64,000 nt of DNA from Chryseobacterium shigense (GTDB taxonomy: Bacteria; Bacteroidota; Bacteroidia; Flavobacteriales; Weeksellaceae), in NCBI RefSeq assembly GCF_014207845.1, contig NZ_JACHLC010000001.1, positions 372,001 through 436,000 of the forward strand, written 5' to 3'. Each line of letters starts with the position of its first letter. Positions within the stretch are counted from its first letter, which is position 1. The translations under genes were made by a program, and so were the position numbers. Below the pieces are notes generated by a model. That model was given only the letters and a program-made list of their open reading frames with translations. It ran no database searches and was not told where the DNA came from. Shown in pieces: positions 33,016 to 42,873 of this stretch.

Positions 33016-33875
33016 ATCCATTCCAGAATATTCGGGTAAATAATACTGTCTCTTTTTATTTTACTGAAAAACCTCGGAACATGGCCCGTTCTTTTCATAA
33101 AAATGAGCTTGTGAGGTACACTCTGGCGGGTAAGGGCAGAATCCATAGATAACCCCTGATGCTGATTCACAAGAAAGTCATTATTGCCCTGGAAAAGTAA
33201 TGTGGGAACATTGGAGATATTAGCAATTGGGCTTGCCTCCCTGAAAGCTTCAGATATGTTTTTACGGTCAAATTTTGTCCCTACCACTTTCTGGAAGGTT
33301 GGAGAAGTATATTTTGAATAAAACGAGCTAAGGTATTGCGGACTGTAAAAATCCGTTGGACCACTCATTGAAATGATCTTTTTAATCTGTTCAGGATGCT
33401 TGTAACCGTAGAGAAGAGCAAGATGTGCTCCTGCACTTTCTCCCAGCAAAATGTAATTGTTCGGTTGAAGCTCTGCTTTTTCAGCCAGGGAATTGAATTT
33501 TTCAATCGCAGCGGCAATATCTTCAAGCTGCTGTTTATAAGTAATGTTTTTCCGTTTGGAAACCAGCCTGTAATTCATATTAATGCTGGGAATCTTGTTT
33601 TCGAAAAGCATTTTCTGAACCTGGATCATATGTTCCTTTTTACCGAGAGTCCAAGCGCCGCCATGTACAATAAGAACTACCGGGGTATCTTCTGCATAAT
33701 CCAGTGGAAGAAAAACATCCATTTTCTGTCTCTTGTGCTCCCCATATTTCAGATTATATATTTTCTGCTGGCCTCCAGTGCCTACCCAAACCCTGAATTT
33801 TGTATTACAGGACTGCAGCAGGAAACTGAGGCATCCTACAATGAAAAAATGATACCTGAGAATGAGCTTTTTCAT
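33006..33875 (-). CDS. Alpha/beta hydrolase lipoprotein
   Basis: A 289-residue carboxylesterase-like lipoprotein. The signal ends in LLQSC with Cys23 as the lipidation site. The oxyanion motif HGGAW (about 71-75), nucleophile GESAGAH (about 144-150) and a late histidine in RTGHVPRF place it in the HSL/BD-FAE esterase group. It probably sits in the envelope. The serine hydrolase gene 61 bases upstream on the same strand is probably co-transcribed. Confidence 0.9.
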   Translation of the reverse strand: MKKLILRYHFFIVGCLSFLLQSCNTKFRVWVGTGGQQKIYNLKYGEHKRQKMDVFLPLDYAEDTPVVLIVHGGAWTLGKKEHMIQVQKMLFENKIPSINMNYRLVSKRKNITYKQQLEDIAAAIEKFNSLAEKAELQPNNYILLGESAGAHLALLYGYKHPEQIKKIISMSGPTDFYSPQYLSSFYSKYTSPTFQKVVGTKFDRKNISEAFREASPIANISNVPTLLFQGNNDFLVNQHQGLSMDSALTRQSVPHKLIFMKRTGHVPRFFSKIKRDSIIYPNILEWIKK

Positions 33876-33936
33876 AGATTAAAAATACTGAAAATAAACA
33901 GTGTAATATGGGGAAGACTTATGATTTTTGATTGTT

Positions 33937-35316
33937 TTAATATTTTTCTGCCGTTTTGCTTGAAAGTCCGTTTTTTACCTGAATAAGTTCCTTTCCGTCC
34001 TCTGTGGAAAATGTAATTTCCGTATCATCATCAGAAACAAAAAAAGAATTTTCTTTCTCCGGTAATATTCTCACCGAAGGCCCGCTATTGTTTTGAAAGA
34101 ATAATTGACCATTTTTTAAAGTTATGTGAATAATATCATCTTCTGAAATGTGATAATTCCCCACATATTTTTTTAAAGTTGAGCTATCCAGAGTTGCCTC
34201 TTTCTTAGGCTTCGGAAGATCATAAGGCTGATCTAAAAGTGCACCCAGAATCGTATTTCCAGCCTTCTCTAGTTTTTTACTGGTAATATTGTTGAGCAAA
34301 ACAATGCAGATGTCATCTTCGGGAAGCATTGCCAGATAGCTTGTTGCCCCTTCAATATTTCCTCCGTGATTAATCACTTTTTTTCCGTAAAGATCATCAA
34401 TGAACCATCCGTAGCCGTAGCCACTCAGGAAAGGGGTTGTTGCTTTTTTAAATGCTTCTTTAGAAACAATTTTATAATCTCTGAGACCTGTATAATATTT
34501 GTAAAGATCTTCAACTGTACTGTAAATTTGCCCTGCGGAGCCGGTTAGTTCAGGATTCCATATTTCCGTTTTTTCCTGTTTTGTTTTTGAAAGATAGGCA
34601 TAAGGAACCGTTTTTTCAGGACTTGTCAATGACGGATAATCAAAGCCGGTATGATCCATTTTCAGGGGATTTAAGATCATCTTTCTTACGGCTTCTTCAT
34701 AGGGCATTCCTGTGATTTTTTCAATGATAACTCCAAGCAGAATATATCCTGAATTGGTATATGAGAATTGTTTGCCTGGCTCAAAATCCAAAGGCTCATC
34801 TTTAAAAAAGGAAATCTGCTTATTCCGGCTGATACTTTCCCCGGAGTGAAGAAGACGGAAGTATTCCCTGTTTCTTAGAGGTTCGTAAATTCCTGATGTA
34901 TGGGTGAGGAGATTTTCAACGGTAATCTCATTGCCTCTTGGATAATCTGCAATGAATTTAGAGATAGGATCTTTTACGGAAAGCTTTCCTTCTTCGCTGA
35001 GCTTTACAATCGTTAATGCAGTAAAAGATTTGGTTAATGAAGCAATTTGGTAAATGCTGTTGTTTTGATTGAGAATCTTCTTTTCCGCATTCTGCCATCC
35101 GTAAGACTTTTCAAAAAGCGTTTTGTTGTGATAATGGATAAGTGCTGTACCATTGAATTTATTGATCGCAGCATAAGCTTTTATGATATTATCTATTTCC
35201 TGTTTTTTCTTTTCCGGATTCGTATCTGCCTTATTTTGCGCTTGGAACAGAGAACCGAATGTACTGAATATAAAAATCATACATCCTACAAAGAAAACAT
35301 AATATGTATGCCTCAT
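33937..35316 (-). CDS. Serine hydrolase, class C beta-lactamase family
   Basis: A 459-residue exported protein. A signal peptide (about 1-26) precedes a beta-lactamase/penicillin-binding-like domain with the SxxK motif SLTK (93-96), the tyrosine motif YTN (about 187-189) and a third motif HGGN (about 323-326). The C-terminal 110 residues form a separate domain of the kind found in such esterases. The HGG third motif is usual for esterases and peptidases of this family rather than true AmpC, so resistance should not be assumed. Confidence 0.9.
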   Translation of the reverse strand: MRHTYYVFFVGCMIFIFSTFGSLFQAQNKADTNPEKKKQEIDNIIKAYAAINKFNGTALIHYHNKTLFEKSYGWQNAEKKILNQNNSIYQIASLTKSFTALTIVKLSEEGKLSVKDPISKFIADYPRGNEITVENLLTHTSGIYEPLRNREYFRLLHSGESISRNKQISFFKDEPLDFEPGKQFSYTNSGYILLGVIIEKITGMPYEEAVRKMILNPLKMDHTGFDYPSLTSPEKTVPYAYLSKTKQEKTEIWNPELTGSAGQIYSTVEDLYKYYTGLRDYKIVSKEAFKKATTPFLSGYGYGWFIDDLYGKKVINHGGNIEGATSYLAMLPEDDICIVLLNNITSKKLEKAGNTILGALLDQPYDLPKPKKEATLDSSTLKKYVGNYHISEDDIIHITLKNGQLFFQNNSGPSVRILPEKENSFFVSDDDTEITFSTEDGKELIQVKNGLSSKTAEKY

Positions 35317-35480
35317 GATATGATCGTTTTGAAGACAAAGTAAAAATAAGCAGAGTTTCTTTAAATAAACAGCTTATTATCAGAAAATATTTAAAATTAA
35401 ATACCCGGAAACAAATAAAAGTAGAATTTAATAATTATTTTTGCTCGACTTAACATATATTAAAAAAATATTAAAAGAAT

Positions 35481-36380
35481 ATGGCATCTGGTTTTTTTGC
35501 AATTTTAGATGATATTGCTGCACTGATGGACGATGTGGCGGTTACAAGTAAGGTGGCAACACAAAAAACAGCGGGTATCTTAGGAGATGATCTGGCTGTG
35601 AATGCAGAGAAAGCCACTGGTTTTCTTTCTTCAAGGGAAATTCCGGTTTTATGGGCAATTACAAAAGGTTCTTTTATTAATAAGCTCATTATTCTTCCCG
35701 TTGTATTCCTTCTCAACTGGCTTTATGCTCCGGCAATTAATTATGTATTGATTCTGGGAGGGTTATATCTGGCTTTTGAAGGAGTTGAAAAAATCATAGA
35801 ATTTCTTTTTCACAGGGAAAAAGAAGGTCATGAAGTAGTGGAGGAAATTATAGAAGACGAAAAAAGTGATGAGGAAATAGAAAAAGCAAAGGTAAAATCG
35901 GCCATTACCACAGATTTTATTTTATCTATTGAGATTGTTATCATTGCCTTGGGAACTGTTTTGGAAGAAAACCACCCTTTCATTACACAGATTTTGGTGA
36001 CGAGTCTGGTTGCCTTTATAGCCACAGTGGGAGTTTACGGAATTGTTGCTTTGATCGTAAGAATGGATGATGCAGGGTTCAAATTAATCAAAAAAAGTAA
36101 TGACAAAGGCTTCTTTGGAAAGCTTGGACATTTATTGGTGAAAGCTTTACCTATTGTTATTAAAGCCTTAGCAGTTATCGGTACAATTGCTTTGATTATG
36201 GTAGCCGGCGGAATTTTTGCCCACAGAATAGAATTTTTTCACCATGTTTTGCCTTCATGGTCTTCTAACGAGTTTCTTACTATTTTAAAAGAAATTATTC
36301 TCGGCCTTATAGGAGGATTAGGTGCTGTTGCGCTTTTTACGATGGGGAAGGGTGTTGTTTCTTTAGTAAAGAAGAAATAG
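35481..36380 (+). CDS. DUF808 family membrane protein
   Basis: A 299-residue protein similar to E. coli YedI. It opens with the family's MASGFFAILDDIAALMDDVA, has an acidic loop (about 110-140) and about six hydrophobic segments. The biochemical role of the family is unknown. A -7 element TATTTTTG (35436-35443) lies upstream without a clear -33 partner. It stands alone between divergent and convergent neighbours. Confidence 0.9.
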   Translation: MASGFFAILDDIAALMDDVAVTSKVATQKTAGILGDDLAVNAEKATGFLSSREIPVLWAITKGSFINKLIILPVVFLLNWLYAPAINYVLILGGLYLAFEGVEKIIEFLFHREKEGHEVVEEIIEDEKSDEEIEKAKVKSAITTDFILSIEIVIIALGTVLEENHPFITQILVTSLVAFIATVGVYGIVALIVRMDDAGFKLIKKSNDKGFFGKLGHLLVKALPIVIKALAVIGTIALIMVAGGIFAHRIEFFHHVLPSWSSNEFLTILKEIILGLIGGLGAVALFTMGKGVVSLVKKK

Positions 36381-36409
36381 AATCTGATATATAAGATATA
36401 TAATAAGCG

Positions 36410-36442
36410 TTTCGGGGCGGCTTCGTAGAAGCCGCCCCGAAA
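36410..36442. terminator. Terminator downstream of DUF808
   Basis: A perfect 14-base stem (36410-36423 with 36429-36442, core TTTCGGGGCGGCTT) and a five-base loop. No long T run follows, so the stem strength is the main evidence. Confidence 0.75.
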
Positions 36443-36455
36443 CATTTATGACAAA

Positions 36456-36485
36456 AAAAAGAGGCTGATAAAAAGCCTCTTTTAA
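36456..36485. terminator. Terminator downstream of dnaJ
   Basis: AAAGAGGCT pairs with AGCCTCTTT around a seven-base loop; the A tract (36453-36460) gives a U run on the minus strand, right after dnaJ. Confidence 0.8.
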
Positions 36486-36490
36486 ATATT

Positions 36491-37609
36491 TTAGTTGAAT
36501 AAATCTTTCACTTTATCAAAAAAAGTTTTTTCCTTTCCGGAAGGTTCTGCAACCATTTCTCCGCTTGACATCTGCTTTTCGAAGAAATCTTTCTGATCTT
36601 TAGTCAGTTTCTGCGGTGTCCATACATTAATATGGATGAACATATCTCCTTTGCCATAACTGTCGATACTTGGAAGTCCTTTTCCTGCTAATCTTAAGAT
36701 CTTTCCGGACTGGGTTCCCGGATCAACGGTAATTTTCACTTTACCGCCTACCGTAGGTACTTCTTTCTTAGTTCCTAAAGCAGCTTCTGCAAATGAAACA
36801 TATAATTCCTGGTGAAGATTATCACCTTCTCTCTTGATTATTTTGTCTACTTCCTCTTCAATGATTACCAACAGGTCTCCCGGAATTCCACCGAAAGGAG
36901 CATCATTTCCTTTTCCTCTTACATTAAGCTGGATACCGTCTCTGGCCCCTGCCGGGATATTGATTGAGATTTCTTCCTCATCTTTAATCAGTCCCTGAGC
37001 ATTGGCTCCTGCAGGAATTTTATCCGCTACTTTCCCGATTCCCTGACAAGTACCACAGGTAGTCTGCGTCTGCATCTGTCCGAACATTGTGTTCATTACT
37101 TTAAGCTGAACACCGGAACCGTTACAGGTAGGGCATACTTTTGAAGTAGCGCCTTCCGCCATCTTCATTTTTTTTACTTTGATGGTTTTTTGCGTACCGT
37201 TCACCATTTCTTCAAGGTTCAGTTTGATTCTGATCCTTAAATTAGAACCCTTTACCTGTTGGCGTCCTCCGCCACCACCTCCAAATCCACCGAAGCCTCC
37301 ACCGAAAATATCTCCAAACTGACTGAAAATATCTTCCATGTTCATACCTCCGCCGAAGCCTCCGCCTCCGAAACCACCGTTACCGCCCATTCCGGCATGG
37401 CCGAACTGATCGTATCTTGCACGTTTCTGGTCGTCGCTCAGTACCTCATAAGCCTCTGCAGCTTCCTTGAATTTTTCTTCAGCCTCTTTGTCACCCGGAT
37501 TTTTGTCAGGGTGATATTTGATAGCCATTTTTCGGTATGCTTTCTTTATCTCGTCAGCTGAGGCAGATTTACTGATCTCAAGAACTTCGTAATAATCTCT
37601 TTTTGACAT
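36491..37609 (-). CDS. dnaJ: Chaperone DnaJ with a reduced zinc region
   Basis: It is the Hsp40 co-chaperone that delivers clients to DnaK. The 372-residue protein has a J domain with HPD (33-35), a glycine-rich linker (about 75-115), and two substrate domains. Only two CxxCxGxG motifs are present, CPTCNGSG and CGTCQGIG, in place of the usual four: the positions of motifs I and IV hold [10 protein letters not shown] and ADKIPAG, so zinc site I is lost and site II kept. I recall the same in other flavobacteria. grpE lies 79 bases upstream. Confidence 0.95.
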   Translation of the reverse strand: MSKRDYYEVLEISKSASADEIKKAYRKMAIKYHPDKNPGDKEAEEKFKEAAEAYEVLSDDQKRARYDQFGHAGMGGNGGFGGGGFGGGMNMEDIFSQFGDIFGGGFGGFGGGGGGRQQVKGSNLRIRIKLNLEEMVNGTQKTIKVKKMKMAEGATSKVCPTCNGSGVQLKVMNTMFGQMQTQTTCGTCQGIGKVADKIPAGANAQGLIKDEEEISINIPAGARDGIQLNVRGKGNDAPFGGIPGDLLVIIEEEVDKIIKREGDNLHQELYVSFAEAALGTKKEVPTVGGKVKITVDPGTQSGKILRLAGKGLPSIDSYGKGDMFIHINVWTPQKLTKDQKDFFEKQMSSGEMVAEPSGKEKTFFDKVKDLFN

Positions 37610-37688
37610 AATGCTTATAATTGATTATTGATGGATGATAAACGATGTGTATTCCATCATTTGTCATCCATCATGATCATTGATATTT

Positions 37689-38225
37689 TTAGTTTCCTGT
37701 TACTACTTTTGCAAAACGGATTACTTTATCACTTAAAGTGTATCCTGTTTCAATAACATCTACGATTTTGCCTTTCAGATCTTCAGATGGTGCAGGAATC
37801 TGAGTAATTGCCTCATGGAAGTCTACATTGAACGAGTCACCTGCTTTTACTTCCATTGTTTTTAACCCTTTTTCGGTAAGTTTATTTTTTAATTTCTGAT
37901 AGATAAGCTCTACTCCCTGGAGATCCGATGCATTTCCGTTTTTAGCAATTTCTTTCAAAGCTCTTTCGAAATCATCCAGAACTCCCAGCATAGAGATCAT
38001 CATATCCTGGTTGGCATATTGGAAGAATTCCATCTTCTCTTTTGCCGTTCTTTTTTTATAATTTTCGAATTCAGCGTATAATCTGATGTAACGGTCCTTT
38101 TCTTCTGCCAAAAGTTCCTCTGCAGAAGGTGTTGCTGTCACATTTTCCCCAGACACCGCTTCTTCCTGAATGTTGTTTAATTCCTGATTATTGATGCTTT
38201 CTTCGTTAATATCCTGATTTTCCAT
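37689..38225 (-). CDS. grpE: Nucleotide exchange factor GrpE
   Basis: It exchanges ADP for ATP on DnaK. The 178-residue product has an acidic disordered start (about 1-40), a long helix (about 41-90, RYIRLYAEFENYKKRTAKEK) and the C-terminal beta domain ending VIRFAKVVTGN. It precedes dnaJ in the same direction, forming a grpE-dnaJ unit without dnaK. Confidence 0.96.
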   Translation of the reverse strand: MENQDINEESINNQELNNIQEEAVSGENVTATPSAEELLAEEKDRYIRLYAEFENYKKRTAKEKMEFFQYANQDMMISMLGVLDDFERALKEIAKNGNASDLQGVELIYQKLKNKLTEKGLKTMEVKAGDSFNVDFHEAITQIPAPSEDLKGKIVDVIETGYTLSDKVIRFAKVVTGN

Positions 38226-38393
38226 AATTCAATATTTATTTAAAGAATTGATTCACAAAGAACCTGCCAAATAGAAAAAATGGACATTAAGGCAGAAAAA
38301 GAGAACAAAAAAATGATGAGAATGGTCAATTTTGCTGCGCAAGTCAATGGTGAATTATTGGCGCGGAAAAAATTCACCAGTGATAATACATCT

Positions 38394-39725
38394 CTATCCT
38401 GTAAATGTCTGGTACAGCAGATACAGATTCAAAACAATTATGATAATTGAAATGATCCATACGATAATTTTTAAAAACGGTTTATTAACAAATTCCCCCA
38501 TTTTAACCTTATCGTTGGTGAACATCACCAAAGGAACTACAGCGAAACTCAGCTGCATAGACAAAATAACCTGACTTAAAACCAGTAAATCTGTTGTGCC
38601 TTTTTCACCATAAATAATAGTAACTATTAGGGCCGGAATCACAGCGATCAGTCTTGTAATTAATCTTCTTAACCAGGGTTTTAAACGGATATTTAAGAAA
38701 CCTTCCATAACGATCTGTCCGGCAAGCGTTCCTGTAAGTGTAGAATTCTGTCCCGATGCCAGTAAAGCAATTGCAAAAGCAATACTTGCCATAGAAGCAC
38801 CGAGTATTGGGGTAAGCATTTTGTACGCATCATGAATGTCCGCTACATGCTTATTTCCTGTTGTATGGAAAGTGGCGGCAGCTAAAATAAGTATGGCCGC
38901 ATTAATAAAGAAAGCCAGCATCAGTGAAACGGTGCTGTCGATAGTTGCGAATTTTATCGCTTCTTTTTTCCCTTCTCTGTCTCTTGGATAATCTCTTGTT
39001 TGGACAATGCTGCTGTGCAGATATAAATTGTGGGGCATAACAGTTGCTCCCAGAATCCCGATAGCAATATAAAGCATTGCAGGGTTTTGGATGATTTCCT
39101 TTTGAGGAACCAATCCGCCAAGGATTTCATTGAAAGCAGGCTGTGAAATCACGATTTCATAAATGAAGCAGGCAAGAATGATGAAGATAAGCCCACCCAC
39201 AATACTTTCTATCCACCGGAAACCTTTGGCCTGAAGTAAAAGAATGATCAGAACATCCACTGTGGTAATTACAATTCCCCAGGTCAGAGGAATATGAAAC
39301 AGGAGATTTAAGGCTATGGCAGAACCAATGACCTCGGCGAGATCACAGGCAGCAATGGCTATTTCACAGAATACCCATAGAATAAAGTTGGTTGTTGGGT
39401 TAAAATGATCACGACAGGCCTGAGCAAGATCTCTTTCAGCAACAACACCTAGTTTTACAGATAAATGCTGCAAAACCATTGCAAAAATATTTGAAATAAG
39501 AATTACCGAAAGCAAAGTATATCCGAACTGAGCACCTCCGGCAATATCGGTAGCCCAGTTCCCCGGATCCATATATCCTACGGCAATCATCAGTCCCGGA
39601 CCGGCAAATGCAAGATATTTTCTCCAGAAATTGGCTTTTCTGGGCACTTTTATAGAGGAATATACCTCTGATAGGGAGTGAGAAGTTTTATCTTTACGCC
39701 AGGCGCTATTTAATTTAAAATTCAT
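38394..39725 (-). CDS. mntH: Nramp family manganese/iron transporter
   Basis: A 443-residue proton-coupled divalent metal importer with about 11 membrane segments. The metal-site motif DPGN in segment 1 (about 53-56) and MPH in segment 6 (about 229-231) are intact; the Met indicates transition metal over magnesium or calcium. A palindrome TGTTAG-N6-CTAACA immediately precedes the start and adjoins a -7 element, which suggests metal-dependent repression. No regulator gene lies nearby. Confidence 0.93.
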   Translation of the reverse strand: MNFKLNSAWRKDKTSHSLSEVYSSIKVPRKANFWRKYLAFAGPGLMIAVGYMDPGNWATDIAGGAQFGYTLLSVILISNIFAMVLQHLSVKLGVVAERDLAQACRDHFNPTTNFILWVFCEIAIAACDLAEVIGSAIALNLLFHIPLTWGIVITTVDVLIILLLQAKGFRWIESIVGGLIFIILACFIYEIVISQPAFNEILGGLVPQKEIIQNPAMLYIAIGILGATVMPHNLYLHSSIVQTRDYPRDREGKKEAIKFATIDSTVSLMLAFFINAAILILAAATFHTTGNKHVADIHDAYKMLTPILGASMASIAFAIALLASGQNSTLTGTLAGQIVMEGFLNIRLKPWLRRLITRLIAVIPALIVTIIYGEKGTTDLLVLSQVILSMQLSFAVVPLVMFTNDKVKMGEFVNKPFLKIIVWIISIIIIVLNLYLLYQTFTG

Positions 39726-39728
39726 AAA

Positions 39729-39752
39729 TGTTAGAAATGACTAACAAATTTA
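39729..39752 (-). promoter_or_regulatory. mntH promoter element with operator-like palindrome
   Basis: On the minus strand TAAATTTG (39745-39752) is the -7 element, and TGTTAG-N6-CTAACA (39729-39746) covers the predicted transcription start. The GTTAG/CTAAC arms recall sites of DtxR/MntR-type metal regulators. The assignment is by position and symmetry. Confidence 0.55.
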
Positions 39753-39788
39753 ATTAAATAAATATAAATACAGAAATAAGAGCATAAA

Positions 39789-39817
39789 AAAATCCCGGAA
39801 ATTGATTTCCGAGACTT
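39789..39817 (-). terminator. Terminator downstream of the DUF937-OmpA gene
   Basis: A stem around CGGAAAT-TG-ATTTCCG with one outer mismatch, and a U run on the minus strand, 23 bases past the gene. Confidence 0.7.
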
Positions 39818-39839
39818 TATTTTTAAAGATTCTAAAGAT

Positions 39840-41135
39840 CTATTTTGCAAATCTTACAGACATTTTTCTGTCCGCAGCTCTTTCTGCATCAGAAGCTTTA
39901 GCATCTACTGTAGCAAATTTGCTTCCGTAACCTTCAGCTCCAAGAACCTGAGCTCCAACTCCTGCTTTTGCTAAAGCAGCTTTAATGAAGTCAGCTCTTG
40001 CCTGAGATAATTTTACGTTGGAAGCCTCGTTTCCTGTTTTGTCAGTGTAACCTCCGATTTTGATTTTTGCATCCGGGAATGCTTTTAAGATCGCTACCAG
40101 ATTATCAAGCTGTCCCTGAGAACCTGCTTCCAGCTCAGAAGAACTTCCCATTTTGAAGTTTACGTGGTCAAAATCATACCACTTATCTTTTAATACTGCA
40201 TCATCAGCTGCATTTTTGTAATCTCCTGATTTAAGGAAAGTAATCATCTGATCTTCCATACCTCCTTTGTAACCTTTCAGCATTACACCGTTAAGATCAA
40301 TGTTTTCATCTGTTCTGGTTGCCGGTGCTGCAGTTGTTGCAGAAGTATCCGTAGAGGTAACAGTGGCAGCCGTATCAGTTGTTGAAGCTGTAGAATCAGT
40401 TGTTGTAGTGGTAGTTGTTGTCTGTTTCTTATCACACTGTTTCCAGATGAAATAAGCCGCAGCAATTAAAAGTAAAAGCGGAAGTAACCATTTCCAGATT
40501 GAACCTCCGCCATCATTATTGTTTCTGTCAGGATTGGTTCCTGCAGATGTAGTACTTCTTGTAACTTCTATTTTCGGCTCATCCTGTCTTGGAGCTGCTT
40601 CTGCATGAGAGCTGCTTCCTCCGAACCAGCTTCCTAAATTTAGGGATGCAAGAGAAAGTCCTGCCGGCAGAAGGGTAGAAATAATTCCTTTTTGGTCACC
40701 CAACAGGCTTGAAATACCTGATTGTCCTAAATTATTATCAGCAGCATATTTACCGATAGAACCTACCGTAGCTCCTGTTACTAAATTAAGCAGTGAACTG
40801 GAAGAATTATTACTGATTCCTGCATAGGTAGCAATAGCATTTACTATTCCACTAAGCTTATCTCCAAAAATGGATGTCAGCAGAGTGGAAATTATAGGAT
40901 TGTTAGATGATCCGCCAAGTAAATTTCCTAAAATTCCGCTTGATGACGCATTGGTAATTGCATCCAAAACTCCCGGATTATCCGAATTATTTGCTAATCC
41001 TCCAACAACTGCAGGCAAGAGCCCGCCAATTGCTTTAGAAATACCGGATTCGCTTTCTCCGAACTGAGAAGCTGCTTGCGAAATTAAAGCGGGACCTAAC
41101 TGTCCTTTAATTAAATCAATGACATTTAAAGACAT
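39840..41135 (-). CDS. DUF937-transmembrane-OmpA protein
   Basis: A 431-residue protein with three parts: an N-terminal DUF937 domain (about 1-165, rich in Gly, Ser and Leu, with no signal peptide), one membrane segment (about 214-232), a Thr/Ser/Ala-rich linker (about 237-272), and a C-terminal OmpA-type peptidoglycan-binding domain (about 310-431; the GGYTDKTGN loop and LSQARADFI carry the expected Asp and Arg). So DUF937 would be cytoplasmic and OmpA periplasmic. A tether between the inner membrane and the wall is likely; the role of DUF937 is unknown. Confidence 0.88.
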   Translation of the reverse strand: MSLNVIDLIKGQLGPALISQAASQFGESESGISKAIGGLLPAVVGGLANNSDNPGVLDAITNASSSGILGNLLGGSSNNPIISTLLTSIFGDKLSGIVNAIATYAGISNNSSSSLLNLVTGATVGSIGKYAADNNLGQSGISSLLGDQKGIISTLLPAGLSLASLNLGSWFGGSSSHAEAAPRQDEPKIEVTRSTTSAGTNPDRNNNDGGGSIWKWLLPLLLLIAAAYFIWKQCDKKQTTTTTTTTDSTASTTDTAATVTSTDTSATTAAPATRTDENIDLNGVMLKGYKGGMEDQMITFLKSGDYKNAADDAVLKDKWYDFDHVNFKMGSSSELEAGSQGQLDNLVAILKAFPDAKIKIGGYTDKTGNEASNVKLSQARADFIKAALAKAGVGAQVLGAEGYGSKFATVDAKASDAERAADRKMSVRFAK

Positions 41136-41253
41136 AATAAATTATTTTTTTAGATTAATGTTGCATAAATTTAAACAAAAATCTGTCCAAAAGTCATTTT
41201 TTTTGAATATTTATTTAATTTCCTGCATAGCTTTTGAAAATCAGCAAAAAAAA

Positions 41254-42729
41254 TTAGTAGGCTTTTGCGAATAATACACGCCTTTTAGACGGTTTTCCAC
41301 TTACCAGAGAAATACCTTCTTCAATATCATCATTTAAAGGAATACATCGTATCGTCGCTTTTGTTTCATCTTTAATCTGCTCTTCTTCTTCAGCGGTTCC
41401 GTCCCAATGTGCATAAATGAAACCTCCTTTTTCTTCAAGAATCTTCTTGAATTCTTCATAAGTATCAACTTTTGTAATGTTGTCTTTTCTGAAGTTGAAT
41501 GCTTTTTCATAGATGTCCTTCTGGATAGTCTGCAATAATTCTTCAACATAAGTATCAAGACCTTCGATAGAACGAACTTCTTTGGTAAGATTGTCTCTTC
41601 TTGCAATTTCTACAGATTTATTCTCAAGATCTCTGGGTCCCATTGCAATTCTTACAGGAACGCCTTTCAGTTCGTATTCTGCAAATTTCCAACCTGGTTT
41701 GTTGTGTGTATCGTCATCGAATTTCACTGAGATTCCTTTAGCTTTTAATTTAGCCTGGATATCAAGTGCCACTTCACTGATCTGTGCCAATTGCTCTTCT
41801 CCTTTGAAGATCGGAACAATAACCACCTGGATTGGCGCAAGGGTCGGAGGAAGTACCAGCCCGAAATCATCGGAATGGGTCATAATCAGAGCTCCCATCA
41901 AACGTGTGGAGGTTCCCCATGAAGTTGCCCAGGCGTGTTCAATCTTACCTTCTTTATTGGTGAATTTTACATCGAAAGCTTTCGCGAAATTCTGACCCAA
42001 GAAGTGAGATGTTCCTGCCTGAAGTGCTTTTCCATCCTGCATCAATGCTTCTATACAGTACGTTTCATCAGCTCCTGCAAATCTTTCAGACGGTGTTTTT
42101 AACCCTTTGATAACCGGCATTGCCATGAATTTTTCTGCAAAATCTGCATATACGTCATTCATCTTTTCAGCTTCTTCTATAGCTTCTTCTTTTGTAGCAT
42201 GGGCTGTATGACCTTCCTGCCACAGGAATTCTGCGGTTCTCAGGAAGAGACGTGTTCTCATTTCCCAACGGACAACGTTGGCCCACTGGTTAATCAATAT
42301 AGGAAGGTCTCTGTAAGATTGGATCCAGTTTTTATATGTATTCCAGATGATTGCTTCGGAAGTAGGACGTACGATGAGCTCTTCTTCCAGTTTAGCGTCC
42401 GGGTCTACAATAAGTTTGTGAGGATTGTCCGGATCTGTTTTTAATCTATAATGGGTAACTACGGCGCATTCTTTAGCAAAACCTTCTGCATTTTTCTCTT
42501 CTGCCTCAAACAGGCTTTTGGGCACAAAAAGCGGGAAATAAGCATTAACGTGACCTGTTTCTTTGAATCTTTTATCCATTTCATCACGCATTTTTTCCCA
42601 GATTGCATAGCCATATGGTTTAATTACCATACATCCTCGCACTCCAGAGTTTTCAGCTAAGTCAGCTTTTACCACCAACTCATTATACCATTTGCTGTAA
42701 TCTTCGCTTCTTGAGGTTAATTTTGCCAT
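41254..42729 (-). CDS. proS: Prolyl-tRNA synthetase, short (type 3) form
   Basis: It charges tRNA-Pro. At 491 residues and without the inserted editing domain of E. coli ProS, it is the archaeal/eukaryotic-like form. Class II motif 2 ([20 protein letters not shown]) and motif 3 ([18 protein letters not shown]) are present, and the chain ends in the conserved C-terminal Tyr (VLFAKAY). It is divergent from the lipoprotein/porin pair, and the shared upstream region holds a hairpin and a repeated TTTTGGTACA. Confidence 0.96.
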   Translation of the reverse strand: MAKLTSRSEDYSKWYNELVVKADLAENSGVRGCMVIKPYGYAIWEKMRDEMDKRFKETGHVNAYFPLFVPKSLFEAEEKNAEGFAKECAVVTHYRLKTDPDNPHKLIVDPDAKLEEELIVRPTSEAIIWNTYKNWIQSYRDLPILINQWANVVRWEMRTRLFLRTAEFLWQEGHTAHATKEEAIEEAEKMNDVYADFAEKFMAMPVIKGLKTPSERFAGADETYCIEALMQDGKALQAGTSHFLGQNFAKAFDVKFTNKEGKIEHAWATSWGTSTRLMGALIMTHSDDFGLVLPPTLAPIQVVIVPIFKGEEQLAQISEVALDIQAKLKAKGISVKFDDDTHNKPGWKFAEYELKGVPVRIAMGPRDLENKSVEIARRDNLTKEVRSIEGLDTYVEELLQTIQKDIYEKAFNFRKDNITKVDTYEEFKKILEEKGGFIYAHWDGTAEEEEQIKDETKATIRCIPLNDDIEEGISLVSGKPSKRRVLFAKAY

Positions 42730-42780
42730 TATTTTTTAAAATTTTTTTAACTTTTGTTCATTATTGTAATCTAAAAATAA

Positions 42781-42833
42781 AAATCTATTTTTGATAGATT
42801 TTTTTACCAGTGTTTTGGTACATTTTTGGTACA
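42781..42833. promoter_or_regulatory. proS-lipoprotein divergent control region
   Basis: A hairpin AAATCTAT-ttttg-ATAGATTT (42781-42801) followed by T, then two direct copies of TTTTGGTACA (42813-42822 and 42824-42833), 11 bases apart, about one helical turn. Such spacing suits paired binding of a regulator. It lies between the divergent starts; I cannot assign it to either gene. Confidence 0.4.
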
Positions 42834-42873
42834 GATTGCAAATATAATTTAAATTAAAAATCTTTACGTTATC

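Noticed and set aside
33937-35316. The serine hydrolase as an AmpC beta-lactamase resistance gene.
   Set aside because: The third motif is HGG rather than the KTG of true class C enzymes, and the extra C-terminal domain is typical of esterase or peptidase relatives.
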